Shown here in pieces: positions 15,966 to 24,118 of a stretch of 64,000 nt of DNA; the stretch's first letter is position 1, and each line of letters begins with the position of its first letter. The stretch covers positions 1 to 64,000 of the forward strand of contig NZ_JABSOD010000014.1 in NCBI RefSeq assembly GCF_013283795.1, read 5' to 3'. Under the pieces are notes generated by a model. The model was not told the DNA's origin. It did not search any database and saw only the letters and a list, made by a program, of their open reading frames with translations. This stretch comes from Rheinheimera lutimaris. GTDB taxonomy: Bacteria > Pseudomonadota > Gammaproteobacteria > Enterobacterales > Alteromonadaceae. Made by a program: the position numbers and the translations under genes.

Positions 15966-18268
15966 TAAAAGCTGTAGCTGATGGCCAGTTTGGCGTAACG
16001 GCCCGGTTCACTGTAACGCTGCAAACCTTCACCGCCCGGCAGTACACCGCCGCGCACACCACTGCCCACCCAATTAGTGACAAACCGCACCCGCTGCCAT
16101 TGGTAATATTCTTCATCGAACAAGTTATAAATACCGGCACTTAAGCGCCACTGCGGGCTGATGTCAAAGTTGGCCATTAGATCAACTACGGTGTAACTGT
16201 CGGTCAGATACGGGTAGGTTGCGGCTTCACTGCCATCGGCGTTGTAAGCATCTTTGGCTTTCTTCGCCGCGCTGTGGGTAATATTCGCTGTCAGGTCCCA
16301 GTTGGCAGCATCGTAGCGCAGGCCCAATACGGCAGAGGCTGGGTTAACACTGCGCAGTGGCTCACCATCTTTGGTTTCGCCATCGTTATAGGACAGCGCC
16401 AGCCGCGAGCTAACGGCGTGGCTGATGCGCCAAGCTGCTTCCAGTTCTATACCTTTGACATCAGCTTCGCCGGTATTGGCCATAGTGGTATATTGGTTGC
16501 CCTGCGATTCAGTACAAACGCCGCGGAAGCAACTCTCGTAAACAGTATCGGGGTTTTGCAGCAATACTACGGTATCTATCATATCGCTGTAACGGTCATT
16601 AAATATCGATACGCCAAACAATACCGTGTCGGTTTGATAACGGTAACCGGCTTCCAGATTCAGGCTACGCTCGGCTTTTAGATCGGGGTTGGCGATACTG
16701 CTCCATAAGTCATCTACCACTATGCCGGTAGCCTGTTCGGTGCGGCTGATAAGCGACGTTGGCGAATACATTTCGGCTACCGTCGGCGCACGAAAGCCGC
16801 GCCCGGCCTGCAGCCAAACTTGCTGCGCGGTATCCAACTGATAAGTCAGATTGCTTTGCCAGGTAAAGGCGGAAAAATCGACATCAGCGACGGTTTGGGT
16901 GTTGTCACTGAACTGCTCGTCCAACTGCGGGCGGTATTTTAGTGCGTCAAAACGGCCGCCCAGGCTTAATGTCCAGCGCGGCGCCAGTTTAATAACGTCG
17001 CGGGCATACAGGCTTATTGCCGTTACGTCGGTTTCAGGCACCTGATCCGGGTCAATGACCGGCGGGCTGGCCAGCTCGCCGGTTTGGCCGATATAACGCC
17101 GGTCTATCGCAGAGTATTCCACTTTACGCTGTTCAACTGAGCCACCATACAGCCATTGCTGCTGCACAATGTTGCCAAACAGTTCTTTATCCAGTGCTAC
17201 CGCCAGTTTCACTTGTTGTTGCTTAAAGTCGCGATCTTCACTGCGCAGACAAGGCGATACTTCGCCATTGCTTGCACCGCTGCAGCCGGTGGTCAGCATG
17301 GTGGTTAAACCATTGGTGTAATTGGACTGGTAATCCAGGGTGGCATTGACACTATCAGCAAAGGTTTGCGCCGCCAGCCACTCATACTGCAGACCAAAGC
17401 GCTTGCGCTCAATGTCATCATTGCCGCGGCGCAATAAATACACGCTATCCAGCCTGGATTGATTATCCAGCTCGCTACTTTGCGTAAAATATTCGCCGGT
17501 CCAGCCCAGTCGCTGAGCATCAGTTAACTGATACTGCAACTTAGCCAGCACGTTATCACTGCTGTAATCCAGCGGATCAGCAAGGGTGCGACCGGCACCG
17601 CTGATATTTTCGCCGGAGCGGGCGGTTTTGTTTTCTTCCCCGTCGCGGCGGGTGTACACCAGCAAAGATTCCAGCTTGCCGCTGCGGTTTGCCAGGGTGG
17701 TACTGAACGAGGTTTCATCATTTAAACCGCTGAAGCCGGCTTTTAGCCCAAGATGGCTGTCGTCGCCTTGTGGCCCAAGATAGTCAGCCGGATCTTTGGT
17801 AACAAACAATACCGCACCGGCCAAAGCACCGCTGCCGGCAGCAATGGCATCGGCACCTTTGATAATTTCAACCTGCTTTAACGCATCAATATCCACACCA
17901 CCACGGGCAGAGCGGAAAAACTCATAGGCAACAAAGCTGGGCGGGTCCAGCGTTTCGCCCAGTGCTAAACCGTCGACGGTAATAGCAACCCGGTCGCCGT
18001 CCAGGCCGCGAATATTAAAGCCGTTGCTGCCAAAACGGCCCATATCGGTGGTGGTGACACCCGGTACAAAGCGCACCACATCGGCAATGTTTTGTGCCTG
18101 TTGTTGTTGTAGCTCAGCGGCACTAAGCTGCTGCGTTTGTTTGCTGTTGGCTGTTTGCGGTGCCTGCGCAGTTACCGATACGGTATCCAGCTCCGGGGTT
18201 GTGCTTTGTGCCAGCAGCGGCAAAGCAATAGCATGGCTAACAGCCAACGCCAATAAGGTGTACTGCAT
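15965..18268 (-). CDS. TonB-dependent hemoglobin/heme-type outer membrane receptor
   Basis: A 767-residue outer-membrane receptor with a signal peptide (to about residue 20), a TonB box-like segment (DTVSVTAQ), a plug domain (NIADVVRFVPGVTTTDMGRF, FNIRGLDGDRVAITVDGL) and a 22-strand barrel ending in an aromatic residue (LAISYSF). The plug pattern and size match the hemoglobin/transferrin/lactoferrin receptor family, so heme or heme proteins are the likely ligand. It sits between an EF-hand lipoprotein gene and tonB-exbB-exbD in one operon with Fur-like sites at the 5' end. Start is the ATG 18268 (MQYTLLALAV), with GGAG upstream. Confidence 0.92.
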   Translation of the reverse strand: MQYTLLALAVSHAIALPLLAQSTTPELDTVSVTAQAPQTANSKQTQQLSAAELQQQQAQNIADVVRFVPGVTTTDMGRFGSNGFNIRGLDGDRVAITVDGLALGETLDPPSFVAYEFFRSARGGVDIDALKQVEIIKGADAIAAGSGALAGAVLFVTKDPADYLGPQGDDSHLGLKAGFSGLNDETSFSTTLANRSGKLESLLVYTRRDGEENKTARSGENISGAGRTLADPLDYSSDNVLAKLQYQLTDAQRLGWTGEYFTQSSELDNQSRLDSVYLLRRGNDDIERKRFGLQYEWLAAQTFADSVNATLDYQSNYTNGLTTMLTTGCSGASNGEVSPCLRSEDRDFKQQQVKLAVALDKELFGNIVQQQWLYGGSVEQRKVEYSAIDRRYIGQTGELASPPVIDPDQVPETDVTAISLYARDVIKLAPRWTLSLGGRFDALKYRPQLDEQFSDNTQTVADVDFSAFTWQSNLTYQLDTAQQVWLQAGRGFRAPTVAEMYSPTSLISRTEQATGIVVDDLWSSIANPDLKAERSLNLEAGYRYQTDTVLFGVSIFNDRYSDMIDTVVLLQNPDTVYESCFRGVCTESQGNQYTTMANTGEADVKGIELEAAWRISHAVSSRLALSYNDGETKDGEPLRSVNPASAVLGLRYDAANWDLTANITHSAAKKAKDAYNADGSEAATYPYLTDSYTVVDLMANFDISPQWRLSAGIYNLFDEEYYQWQRVRFVTNWVGSGVRGGVLPGGEGLQRYSEPGRYAKLAISYSF

Positions 18269-18290
18269 AGTAATACTCTCCTGCCGCGGT

Positions 18291-18911
18291 TTATTTGCTA
18301 AGCGCTGTGCGTTCAGTCACAGTGCGGCTAATCTGCTGGTCCAGCCGGTCGGCAAATTCACTGACATATTCGTCATAGCTCAGTGCACCATCGCGGTTAG
18401 TATCGACACCGGCAAACTGGGCGGCACGGCCTTGCTCATATTCGGCGCGGCTTACCCTGCCATCCTTGTTGCTGTCGTACATTGCCAGCATGCCCGCTAC
18501 TGAGTGAGTGGTCGGCATTTGCAGCAGGCGTTCGCGCCGTGGCGGCGGGTTTTGCGCTTGTTGCTGGCTTTGCTCTGCCCTGGTTTGCTCAGAGCGCGTA
18601 TCCTCGCCACGCGGCGCCGGCTTAGGATCGGCGGCAGATAACACGCCATCTTTATTGGTGTCCATACGGCTAAAGGCACTGTCGCCGGAGCGGCTAAACT
18701 CAACACGACTGATATAACCGTCTTCATCTTTATCCAGCGCATTAAAACGCACATGGGTTTGGCGTAAATGGCCGGCGCGTTCGGCAGAAAGTTGCTGTTG
18801 CTGCGCCTCGTCCAGCTGAAGCCTATCCGCACCAGCCTGGCTGCTGCAGGCGCTAAGGTAGGCACTGCTCAGCGCCAAAAATAACGTGGTGTATAAGTGT
18901 TGTTTGTTCAT
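18291..18911 (-). CDS. EF-hand calcium-binding lipoprotein
   Basis: A 206-residue lipoprotein (signal ending YLSAC) with four EF-hand loops: DKDEDGYISRVE, DTNKDGVLS, DSNKDGRVSRAE and DTNRDGALSYDE, in two pairs separated by a Gln/Arg/Pro-rich linker. It should bind calcium in the periplasm or at the outer membrane. Its place inside the heme-receptor operon, 22 bases before the receptor start, suggests it helps binding or presentation of a calcium-dependent ligand, or senses calcium for uptake. That role is inference; many such proteins have no assigned function. Confidence 0.85.
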   Translation of the reverse strand: MNKQHLYTTLFLALSSAYLSACSSQAGADRLQLDEAQQQQLSAERAGHLRQTHVRFNALDKDEDGYISRVEFSRSGDSAFSRMDTNKDGVLSAADPKPAPRGEDTRSEQTRAEQSQQQAQNPPPRRERLLQMPTTHSVAGMLAMYDSNKDGRVSRAEYEQGRAAQFAGVDTNRDGALSYDEYVSEFADRLDQQISRTVTERTALSK

Positions 18912-18940
18912 CAGTAAAACTCCTGCGGTACGGGTGAGCG

Positions 18941-19750
18941 CTATTGGGTAACTTCCAGCACTACGCTGTAGCTGTAACTGTATTGCGGTACGTTGGCACC
19001 GGCCGGTGCGTCGGCACGGTAGCGGCTTAACAGCAAATAGGTGCCGGCTTGCTGCGGCTGAAAACTGATAATACCGGCAGCATCGGTAGTAAGCTGCTGC
19101 GTGACTTTTTCATCATTAGCGCCAGCTTCAACAAAATAGGCATTCACTGCCTGCTGCGGCAGCGGCTTGCCGTTAAACAGCACGCGCGCGCGTACTATGC
19201 TATCGGTATAAAGGTCATTCGGGTGGGTCAGAAACTCCAGTTCCAGTGCTTCTGCTGTGGGCTTAAGCGCAGAGTGATCCGGCGCACCTTTGCTGACATA
19301 GGTTTCAGCCCGGGTTACCGCCTGAAAATGCGCGACAGACTTAGCCCCGGCCGGTAAGACAAAGTTTTCATCACGGCTGTTTTTACGCTCACCGTTTTGC
19401 TCATAAGTATGAAAGGTGGCGCCATAACGCAGGCCGGTACTGAAACGGTAAGTGCCGTCATCGGTTAACTGATGCTCAGCCGTAGTACGGGTATGACTGT
19501 ATTGCACTAATGTTGGAGCTACGGCAGTACCGGCGGGCGTCAGCACACTAAAGCGGCTGTTATCAAAGGCGACTTCGGGAATAAAAAAGCGGTCGGCAAA
19601 GGCCGCATCCAGGCTTACCCAACCACCACGAATGGGCTCAAAACTGGCTGGCTGCAAATACGGTACATGGGCTTGTGCCGCAAAATGGGCGGCAAAGCTG
19701 CCCCCCAGCATAGCGGCAACTAAAATGGCACGGTTAAGCGGCAACGACAT
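18941..19750 (-). CDS. DUF4198-like periplasmic protein, first gene of the iron/heme operon
   Basis: A 269-residue exported protein with an N-terminal signal (to about AAHFAAQA). The mature part begins HVPYLQPASFEPIRGGWVSL and shows a beta-sandwich pattern typical of DUF4198 (NikM-like) proteins, which accompany metal and TonB-dependent uptake systems. A carboxypeptidase-regulatory-like segment follows (VRARVLFNGKPLPQQAVNAY). It heads an operon ending in exbD, with two Fur-like sequences upstream. A role in presenting metal or heme is inferred from context only. Confidence 0.7.
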   Translation of the reverse strand: MSLPLNRAILVAAMLGGSFAAHFAAQAHVPYLQPASFEPIRGGWVSLDAAFADRFFIPEVAFDNSRFSVLTPAGTAVAPTLVQYSHTRTTAEHQLTDDGTYRFSTGLRYGATFHTYEQNGERKNSRDENFVLPAGAKSVAHFQAVTRAETYVSKGAPDHSALKPTAEALELEFLTHPNDLYTDSIVRARVLFNGKPLPQQAVNAYFVEAGANDEKVTQQLTTDAAGIISFQPQQAGTYLLLSRYRADAPAGANVPQYSYSYSVVLEVTQ

Positions 19751-19758
19751 AACGGCTC

Positions 19759-19838
19759 CTTAATGATAATAATTCCTATTAACTTTCGAGCCGCACTTTA
19801 ATCTAATTGAGAATCAGTTGCAAATGATAATTGATCTT
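19759..19838. promoter_or_regulatory. Two candidate Fur sites upstream of the iron/heme operon
   Basis: Within the leader of the operon starting at 19750, the 19-base windows 19759-19777 and 19820-19838 both contain ATGATAAT and match the Fur consensus at about 13 and 12 of 19 positions by my count. Neither is as strong as the sodA site, but paired weak sites are common for iron receptors. Confidence 0.6.
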
Positions 19839-19856
19839 ATTTAAATGCCTTAAGAC

Positions 19857-19884
19857 AAGAAAAAACCGGGCACAGGCCCGGTTC
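19857..19884 (-). terminator. Terminator of the S9 oligopeptidase gene
   Basis: On the minus strand an 8-bp stem aaccgggc / gcccggtt with a CTGT loop is followed by TTTTTTC. It lies 22 bases past the stop of the oligopeptidase gene. Confidence 0.85.
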
Positions 19885-19905
19885 AATTTTTACTGCAACA
19901 GCAAA

Positions 19906-22029
19906 CTAGTCTGTGATGCCAAGCAGGTTCAGAATAAAGGCATACTCTTCGCCTGTTTGTGCCTGACGGGCAAAACGGCCGGATTTACCGCCGTGGCCGG
20001 CTTCCATCGTGGTTTTAAATAGCAAGGGGTTAGCATCAGTTTTGTGGGTACGTAACTTCGCCACCCATTTTGCCGGTTCAAAGTACTGCACCTGAGAGTC
20101 ATGCAAACCGGTGGTGACCAGCATGGCCGGATAAGCCTGTTTGCTGATTTGATCATAAGGTGAATATGACAGCATATAATCATAGTAAGCTTTCTGTTTT
20201 GGATTGCCCCACTCGTCAAACTCGTTAGTGGTAAGCGGTATGCTTTCATCCAGCATGGTGGTAACCACATCAACAAAGGGTACATGCGCAACTAAGCCGC
20301 GATATTTCTCCGGCGCCATATTGGCTACCGCACCCATTAGCAAACCACCGGCGCTGCCGCCCATGCCAAAAACTTTATCTTTGGCAGCATAGTTATTGGC
20401 TACCAGATAATCCGTTACGTCGATATAGTCAGTAAAGGTATTGATTTTATTCAGCAATTTACCGTCTTCATACCAGTGCCGGCCCATTTCCTGGCCGCCG
20501 CGAATATGGGCGATGGCATAAACAAAGCCACGGTCTACCAACGACAGCACGGTATCGCGAAAACGTGGATCAGATGAACTACCATAAGAGCCATAGGCAT
20601 ACTGATACAACGGCGCTGTGCCATCACGTTTAAAGTCTTTTTTGTACAACAAGGATACCGGCACTTTTACACCACCACGCGCCGTGGCCCATACCCGCTC
20701 GGTAGCGTAATTATTTTTGTCAAAGCCGCCCGGCACTTCGGTTTGCTTCAGCAGTTGTTTCTCGCCACTTTGCATATTCAGCCGGTACACACTGGCCGGC
20801 GTCGTTAGCGAGGTATAGGTATAACGCAACCAATCGGTGTTTTGCTCCGGGTTAATCTCAAACCCGGTAACGTAAGCGGCTTCATCTGAAGCAATATAAA
20901 CCGATTTCGCCGGCGCAGCCCACGGCATGATTTTAATACGGCGCAAACCGTCGCTACGCTCATTAATAGCAAGGTAATTGTTAAAAGCGGTAAAGCCCTG
21001 AATAAACACATCGTCACGGTGCGCAACTACCGGCTGCCACTGCGCGCGGTCGCCAATTTTATCGGCATCAACCGCCATAATGCGGTAATTAGGTGCCTGC
21101 CAGTCAGTTTGGATAATCCAGCGGCCGTTTAAATGATCAGCGCGATATTTAACGTCGCGTTCACGCGGCGCCAGGCTTTTAAATGCACTGCCCGGCTTGC
21201 TGGCATCCATCACCTGCATTTCGCCCGATACGGTGCTTTCTGTGTAAATCACCACATAGTTATCGTCGGTGGTATTGCCCACGCCCATATAAAAGCTGTT
21301 ATCCGTTTCTTCATACACCAGCCTGGCTTTAGCAGGGTCTTGCCCCAGGGTGTGTTGCAATACTTGAGTGCTGAGCAAAGTTACCGGGTCATTTTTTACC
21401 AGGTACAGGGTTTTGCTGTCTTTAGCCCATGCCAGGCTGGACGATAATCCCGTTAACACGTCAGGCAAATCCTGACCCGTTCGCAGGTCACGCACTTTTA
21501 ATCTGTACTGCCGGCGGCCACTGTCATCTTCCATATAGGCAATAAAGTTTTGATCCGGACTTACCTGCCAGTTAGCTACCGCATAATAACTTTTGCCTTT
21601 GGCCAGCCTGTTCACATCCAACATGATTTGCTCGGTGCCATCGGCTAAGGATTTACGGGCATAAATCGGATATTCTTTGCCGCTTTCTACGCGGCTGTAG
21701 TAGCTGTAATCACCCTTGGTATAGGGTACTGAGCTGTCGTCTTGCTTAATGCGGCCGATAATTTCTGCTGTCAGCTTATCGCTAAGCGGTTGATAAGCAC
21801 TGGCATACTTATCGGCGTAGTCATTTTCGCGGTGTAAATAGTCCAGCACGGTGGGCGAAGTACGGCTGTCGTCACGCAGCCAGTAATAAGGGTCTTGCCT
21901 GTCACCATGTGGCGACGCCACAGTATAAGGTTGCTGCACCGCCAGCGGCGCAGCTATTTCAGCAGCTTGCAGCCATAAGCTGCTTAAGCAGGCGGCACCC
22001 ACCAGTAAAGCGATTGAATTTTTATACAT
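19906..22029 (-). CDS. Exported S9 family peptidase, oligopeptidase B-like
   Basis: A 707-residue serine peptidase of the prolyl oligopeptidase family with a signal peptide (MYKNSIALLVGAAC...), unlike cytoplasmic E. coli PtrB. The N-terminal beta-propeller (about residues 75-420) precedes the hydrolase domain with GGSAGGLLMG (catalytic Ser), TTGLHDSQV (Asp) and EAGHGGKSGR (His). DESIPLTTNEFDEWGNP is a strong oligopeptidase B signature. It should cut after basic residues in short peptides. The gene is monocistronic with its own terminator. Confidence 0.92.
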   Translation of the reverse strand: MYKNSIALLVGAACLSSLWLQAAEIAAPLAVQQPYTVASPHGDRQDPYYWLRDDSRTSPTVLDYLHRENDYADKYASAYQPLSDKLTAEIIGRIKQDDSSVPYTKGDYSYYSRVESGKEYPIYARKSLADGTEQIMLDVNRLAKGKSYYAVANWQVSPDQNFIAYMEDDSGRRQYRLKVRDLRTGQDLPDVLTGLSSSLAWAKDSKTLYLVKNDPVTLLSTQVLQHTLGQDPAKARLVYEETDNSFYMGVGNTTDDNYVVIYTESTVSGEMQVMDASKPGSAFKSLAPRERDVKYRADHLNGRWIIQTDWQAPNYRIMAVDADKIGDRAQWQPVVAHRDDVFIQGFTAFNNYLAINERSDGLRRIKIMPWAAPAKSVYIASDEAAYVTGFEINPEQNTDWLRYTYTSLTTPASVYRLNMQSGEKQLLKQTEVPGGFDKNNYATERVWATARGGVKVPVSLLYKKDFKRDGTAPLYQYAYGSYGSSSDPRFRDTVLSLVDRGFVYAIAHIRGGQEMGRHWYEDGKLLNKINTFTDYIDVTDYLVANNYAAKDKVFGMGGSAGGLLMGAVANMAPEKYRGLVAHVPFVDVVTTMLDESIPLTTNEFDEWGNPKQKAYYDYMLSYSPYDQISKQAYPAMLVTTGLHDSQVQYFEPAKWVAKLRTHKTDANPLLFKTTMEAGHGGKSGRFARQAQTGEEYAFILNLLGITD

Positions 22030-22218
22030 CGTTAGTTTCTCCTGATCTCAACCTCAGGAAATTAACATAATAAAAACATCCAACCTACACTCAGCCGGCA
22101 AAAAAGTGTAACCGGGTATGTTTGGCAGTAAATATTCGCCCCGCTTGCTGCCAGGCTATTCACAAATGGCTGATTTTAAGCTATTACTTCTAAGTTTATT
22201 AGAGATAAGGAAAATAAC

Positions 22219-22401
22219 ATGGCGTTAATGACTGTCGACCAGGTAGCGGAATTTCTGGGCGTGCAAACTATCAGGGTAGAACGTTTAGCCCGGGAAAACC
22301 TATTGGTACCGGCAGATAAGGATGCCAACGGCAAACCTATGTTCAGTGAAGAAGACGTAAAGCGCTATAAAACCCTGGCCGAACGTTTAGGTGGCCTGTA
22401 A
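22219..22401 (+). CDS. Small stand-alone helix-turn-helix protein (MerR/excisionase-like)
   Basis: A 60-residue protein consisting only of a DNA-binding domain: TVDQVAEFLGVQTIRVERLA is a winged-helix start like MerR or excisionase proteins, followed by a wing (KDANGKPMFSEEDVKRY). An AAGGAA ribosome site precedes the ATG. Its 3' end overlaps the 3' end of the convergent kinase-like gene by 15 bases. No ligand-binding or phage genes are nearby, so its target is unknown; it may be a small housekeeping-type regulator or a nucleoid factor. Confidence 0.75.
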   Translation: MALMTVDQVAEFLGVQTIRVERLARENLLVPADKDANGKPMFSEEDVKRYKTLAERLGGL

Positions 22402-23262
22402 CGCGGCCAACTGCTGCATGTTTTGCTGCCAGTAAGCAGCTTGCGCCTGAGCGTTGGGTAAGCCCAGATACCATAGCCAGCAAAAACCGCTGTACAGCTG
22501 TTTTGCCGGCAATATTTTTTGCTGCAACACTTCGGTTAACTCTGCCACGCCGCGCTCTGCGGCATAACCGCTTATCAGCAACTGCTCTGCGGTTTCATTC
22601 AATTTAAAATGCAAACTCAGCGCCGCCAAATCCAGGCTGCTGTCAGCCTGCTGGCTGTACTCAAAATCCAGTAACCACAAACGCTGTGACGCCCACAGTA
22701 AATTGCCGGCATGCAAATCCAGATGACACAATACCTTGTCCGCCGGTTGGTTTGCTAACTGAGTTACCGCACGGTACAACGTTGCCAAATCAGCCGGTGC
22801 CGGACGTATTGCACGGGGCAGTAAAGCCAATTGCTGCTGCAAATAATCATAGGGCTCCAGCACTGCAGTTTGCACACTCAGCTGATGAAATGCCGCCAAA
22901 GTGGCCAGCAAGGCTTTGTGGCCGTGACGCTGATAATCAAACGGCTGACCGTTGCTGATATAGTCGCTTAGCATCACCTGATAATGATTATTTAAACACA
23001 GAGGTGCCGGCGCCAATCCTCTTGCTGCGGCGGCATGCTGGCAGCGCAGTTCTTGTTGACGGCATACGGCAAGATCGGCCGGATAACAGCGCAGTACATA
23101 TTCGGCCTGCGCCGTTTTAACATAGTAGCTCTGGTTACTTTCGCCGTGCGATAACGGGCGAACCTGCAACGGCGGTCTGGCAACAAAAAACTCCAACCGC
23201 CGGCATAACCGCGTTACACGCTCAATCTCACTGCCGGTTGTTGCTGATAATGACTGCGCCAA
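22387..23262 (-). CDS. Phosphotransferase of the APH/choline kinase family, probable thiamine kinase
   Basis: A 291-residue small-molecule kinase. CHLDLHAGNLLWASQRLWLL contains the catalytic HxDxxxxN loop and LLDFEYSQQADSSLDLAAL carries the metal-binding Asp. Because it is the last gene of a TPP-riboswitch operon with thiamine-uptake genes, thiamine phosphorylation is the most likely reaction; the fold alone would also allow choline, ethanolamine or aminoglycoside. The start is uncertain: TTG at 23262 has AGGG eight bases upstream and overlaps the end of the transporter gene by 49 bases. No in-frame ATG is available near the expected N-terminus. Confidence 0.75.
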   Translation of the reverse strand: MAQSLSATTGSEIERVTRLCRRLEFFVARPPLQVRPLSHGESNQSYYVKTAQAEYVLRCYPADLAVCRQQELRCQHAAAARGLAPAPLCLNNHYQVMLSDYISNGQPFDYQRHGHKALLATLAAFHQLSVQTAVLEPYDYLQQQLALLPRAIRPAPADLATLYRAVTQLANQPADKVLCHLDLHAGNLLWASQRLWLLDFEYSQQADSSLDLAALSLHFKLNETAEQLLISGYAAERGVAELTEVLQQKILPAKQLYSGFCWLWYLGLPNAQAQAAYWQQNMQQLAALQAT

Positions 23263-23843
23263 ATAAAGTACCCTGCAATAGCGATAACCGTATACAGCAT
23301 AAACAAGCCGGTGAGGAAATACAGATGTTTTTGCGCATAAACGTAAATGGATACCGCATCTATCACTACCCAGTACAACCAGTTTGATACCAGTTTACGC
23401 GCCACCAGCCAGGTGGCCATAACACTGAATACGGTGGTTTGCGCATCCAGATAAGCAAATTCAGCATGGGTGTAGTTGGCCATTACCGCGCCCAGCGCCA
23501 GCCCGGCCACAGCAGTCGCCATGATTAGCCAGCAATGACGCTGCCACGGCCACTCATACACCGGCCCGCGGGAACCGGCACTGCCCTGCTTTAACTGTTG
23601 CCAGCGCCACCAACCATACAGGGCCATACCGGCATAATACAGCTGCAACAAGGCGTCAGATAATAACGCCGACTGCCACATCACATGGGTAAATAACACC
23701 GTGCTTAACAACGCTGCCGGCCAGCACCAAAGGCTTTGCTGCAGTGCCAAAATCACATAAGCCAGCGCCAGCAAAGTGGCCACCAGCTCGATGCTGTGCA
23801 TCAGCTGCCACTGCGCTATTGCCTGGCTTATCAGCTCATTCAT
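23214..23843 (-). CDS. pnuT: PnuC/PnuT family vitamin transporter, probably for thiamine
   Basis: A 209-residue inner-membrane protein with seven or so helices and the PnuC-family features WCWPAALLSTVLFTHVMW, LYGWWRWQQ and NWLYWVVIDAVSIYVYAQK. PnuC relatives import nicotinamide riboside; the PnuT branch found under TPP riboswitches is predicted to import thiamine. The ATG at 23843 overlaps the stop of the thiamine-binding gene as ATGA, which decides the start over an earlier in-frame codon at 23909. The kinase downstream would trap the imported vitamin. Confidence 0.85.
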   Translation of the reverse strand: MNELISQAIAQWQLMHSIELVATLLALAYVILALQQSLWCWPAALLSTVLFTHVMWQSALLSDALLQLYYAGMALYGWWRWQQLKQGSAGSRGPVYEWPWQRHCWLIMATAVAGLALGAVMANYTHAEFAYLDAQTTVFSVMATWLVARKLVSNWLYWVVIDAVSIYVYAQKHLYFLTGLFMLYTVIAIAGYFIWRSHYQQQPAVRLSV

Positions 23844-24088
23844 GGCCGCAGGTCGCCGTGGATAAACTTGCAGACAAACACTACCTTGCCGTACTGCGCA
23901 AATGACCATTTTATGCAGGCCTGCAGCGCCTGCATTACTGCATCATAATCGCCAAACAGTTGCGTGCTCATGGTGTTGGTAAGCACGGTTACGTCCGGAT
24001 ACTTATTAAGCTCGGCAATAAAACCTTTAATCGGCCCGATATAATCATCGGCTAACGGATACTTACTGATCTCGACAGATAATTGCAT
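23840..24088 (-). CDS. YkoF/MTH1187-like thiamine-binding domain protein
   Basis: An 82-residue protein matching the small ferredoxin-like fold of the thiamine-binding YkoF/DUF77 family: MQLSVEISKYPL, IGPIKGFIAELNKYP, TNTMSTQLFGDYDAVMQALQ and KFIHGDLRP. GGAGAG lies at the proper spacing before the ATG. It has no signal peptide, so it should act in the cytoplasm, perhaps holding or sensing thiamine or its pyrimidine part. It is between the outer-membrane receptor gene (30 bases upstream) and the transporter gene (ATGA overlap). Confidence 0.8.
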   Translation of the reverse strand: MQLSVEISKYPLADDYIGPIKGFIAELNKYPDVTVLTNTMSTQLFGDYDAVMQALQACIKWSFAQYGKVVFVCKFIHGDLRP

Positions 24089-24118
24089 AGCACTCTCCTG
24101 AGAAACTGATGTTTAACC

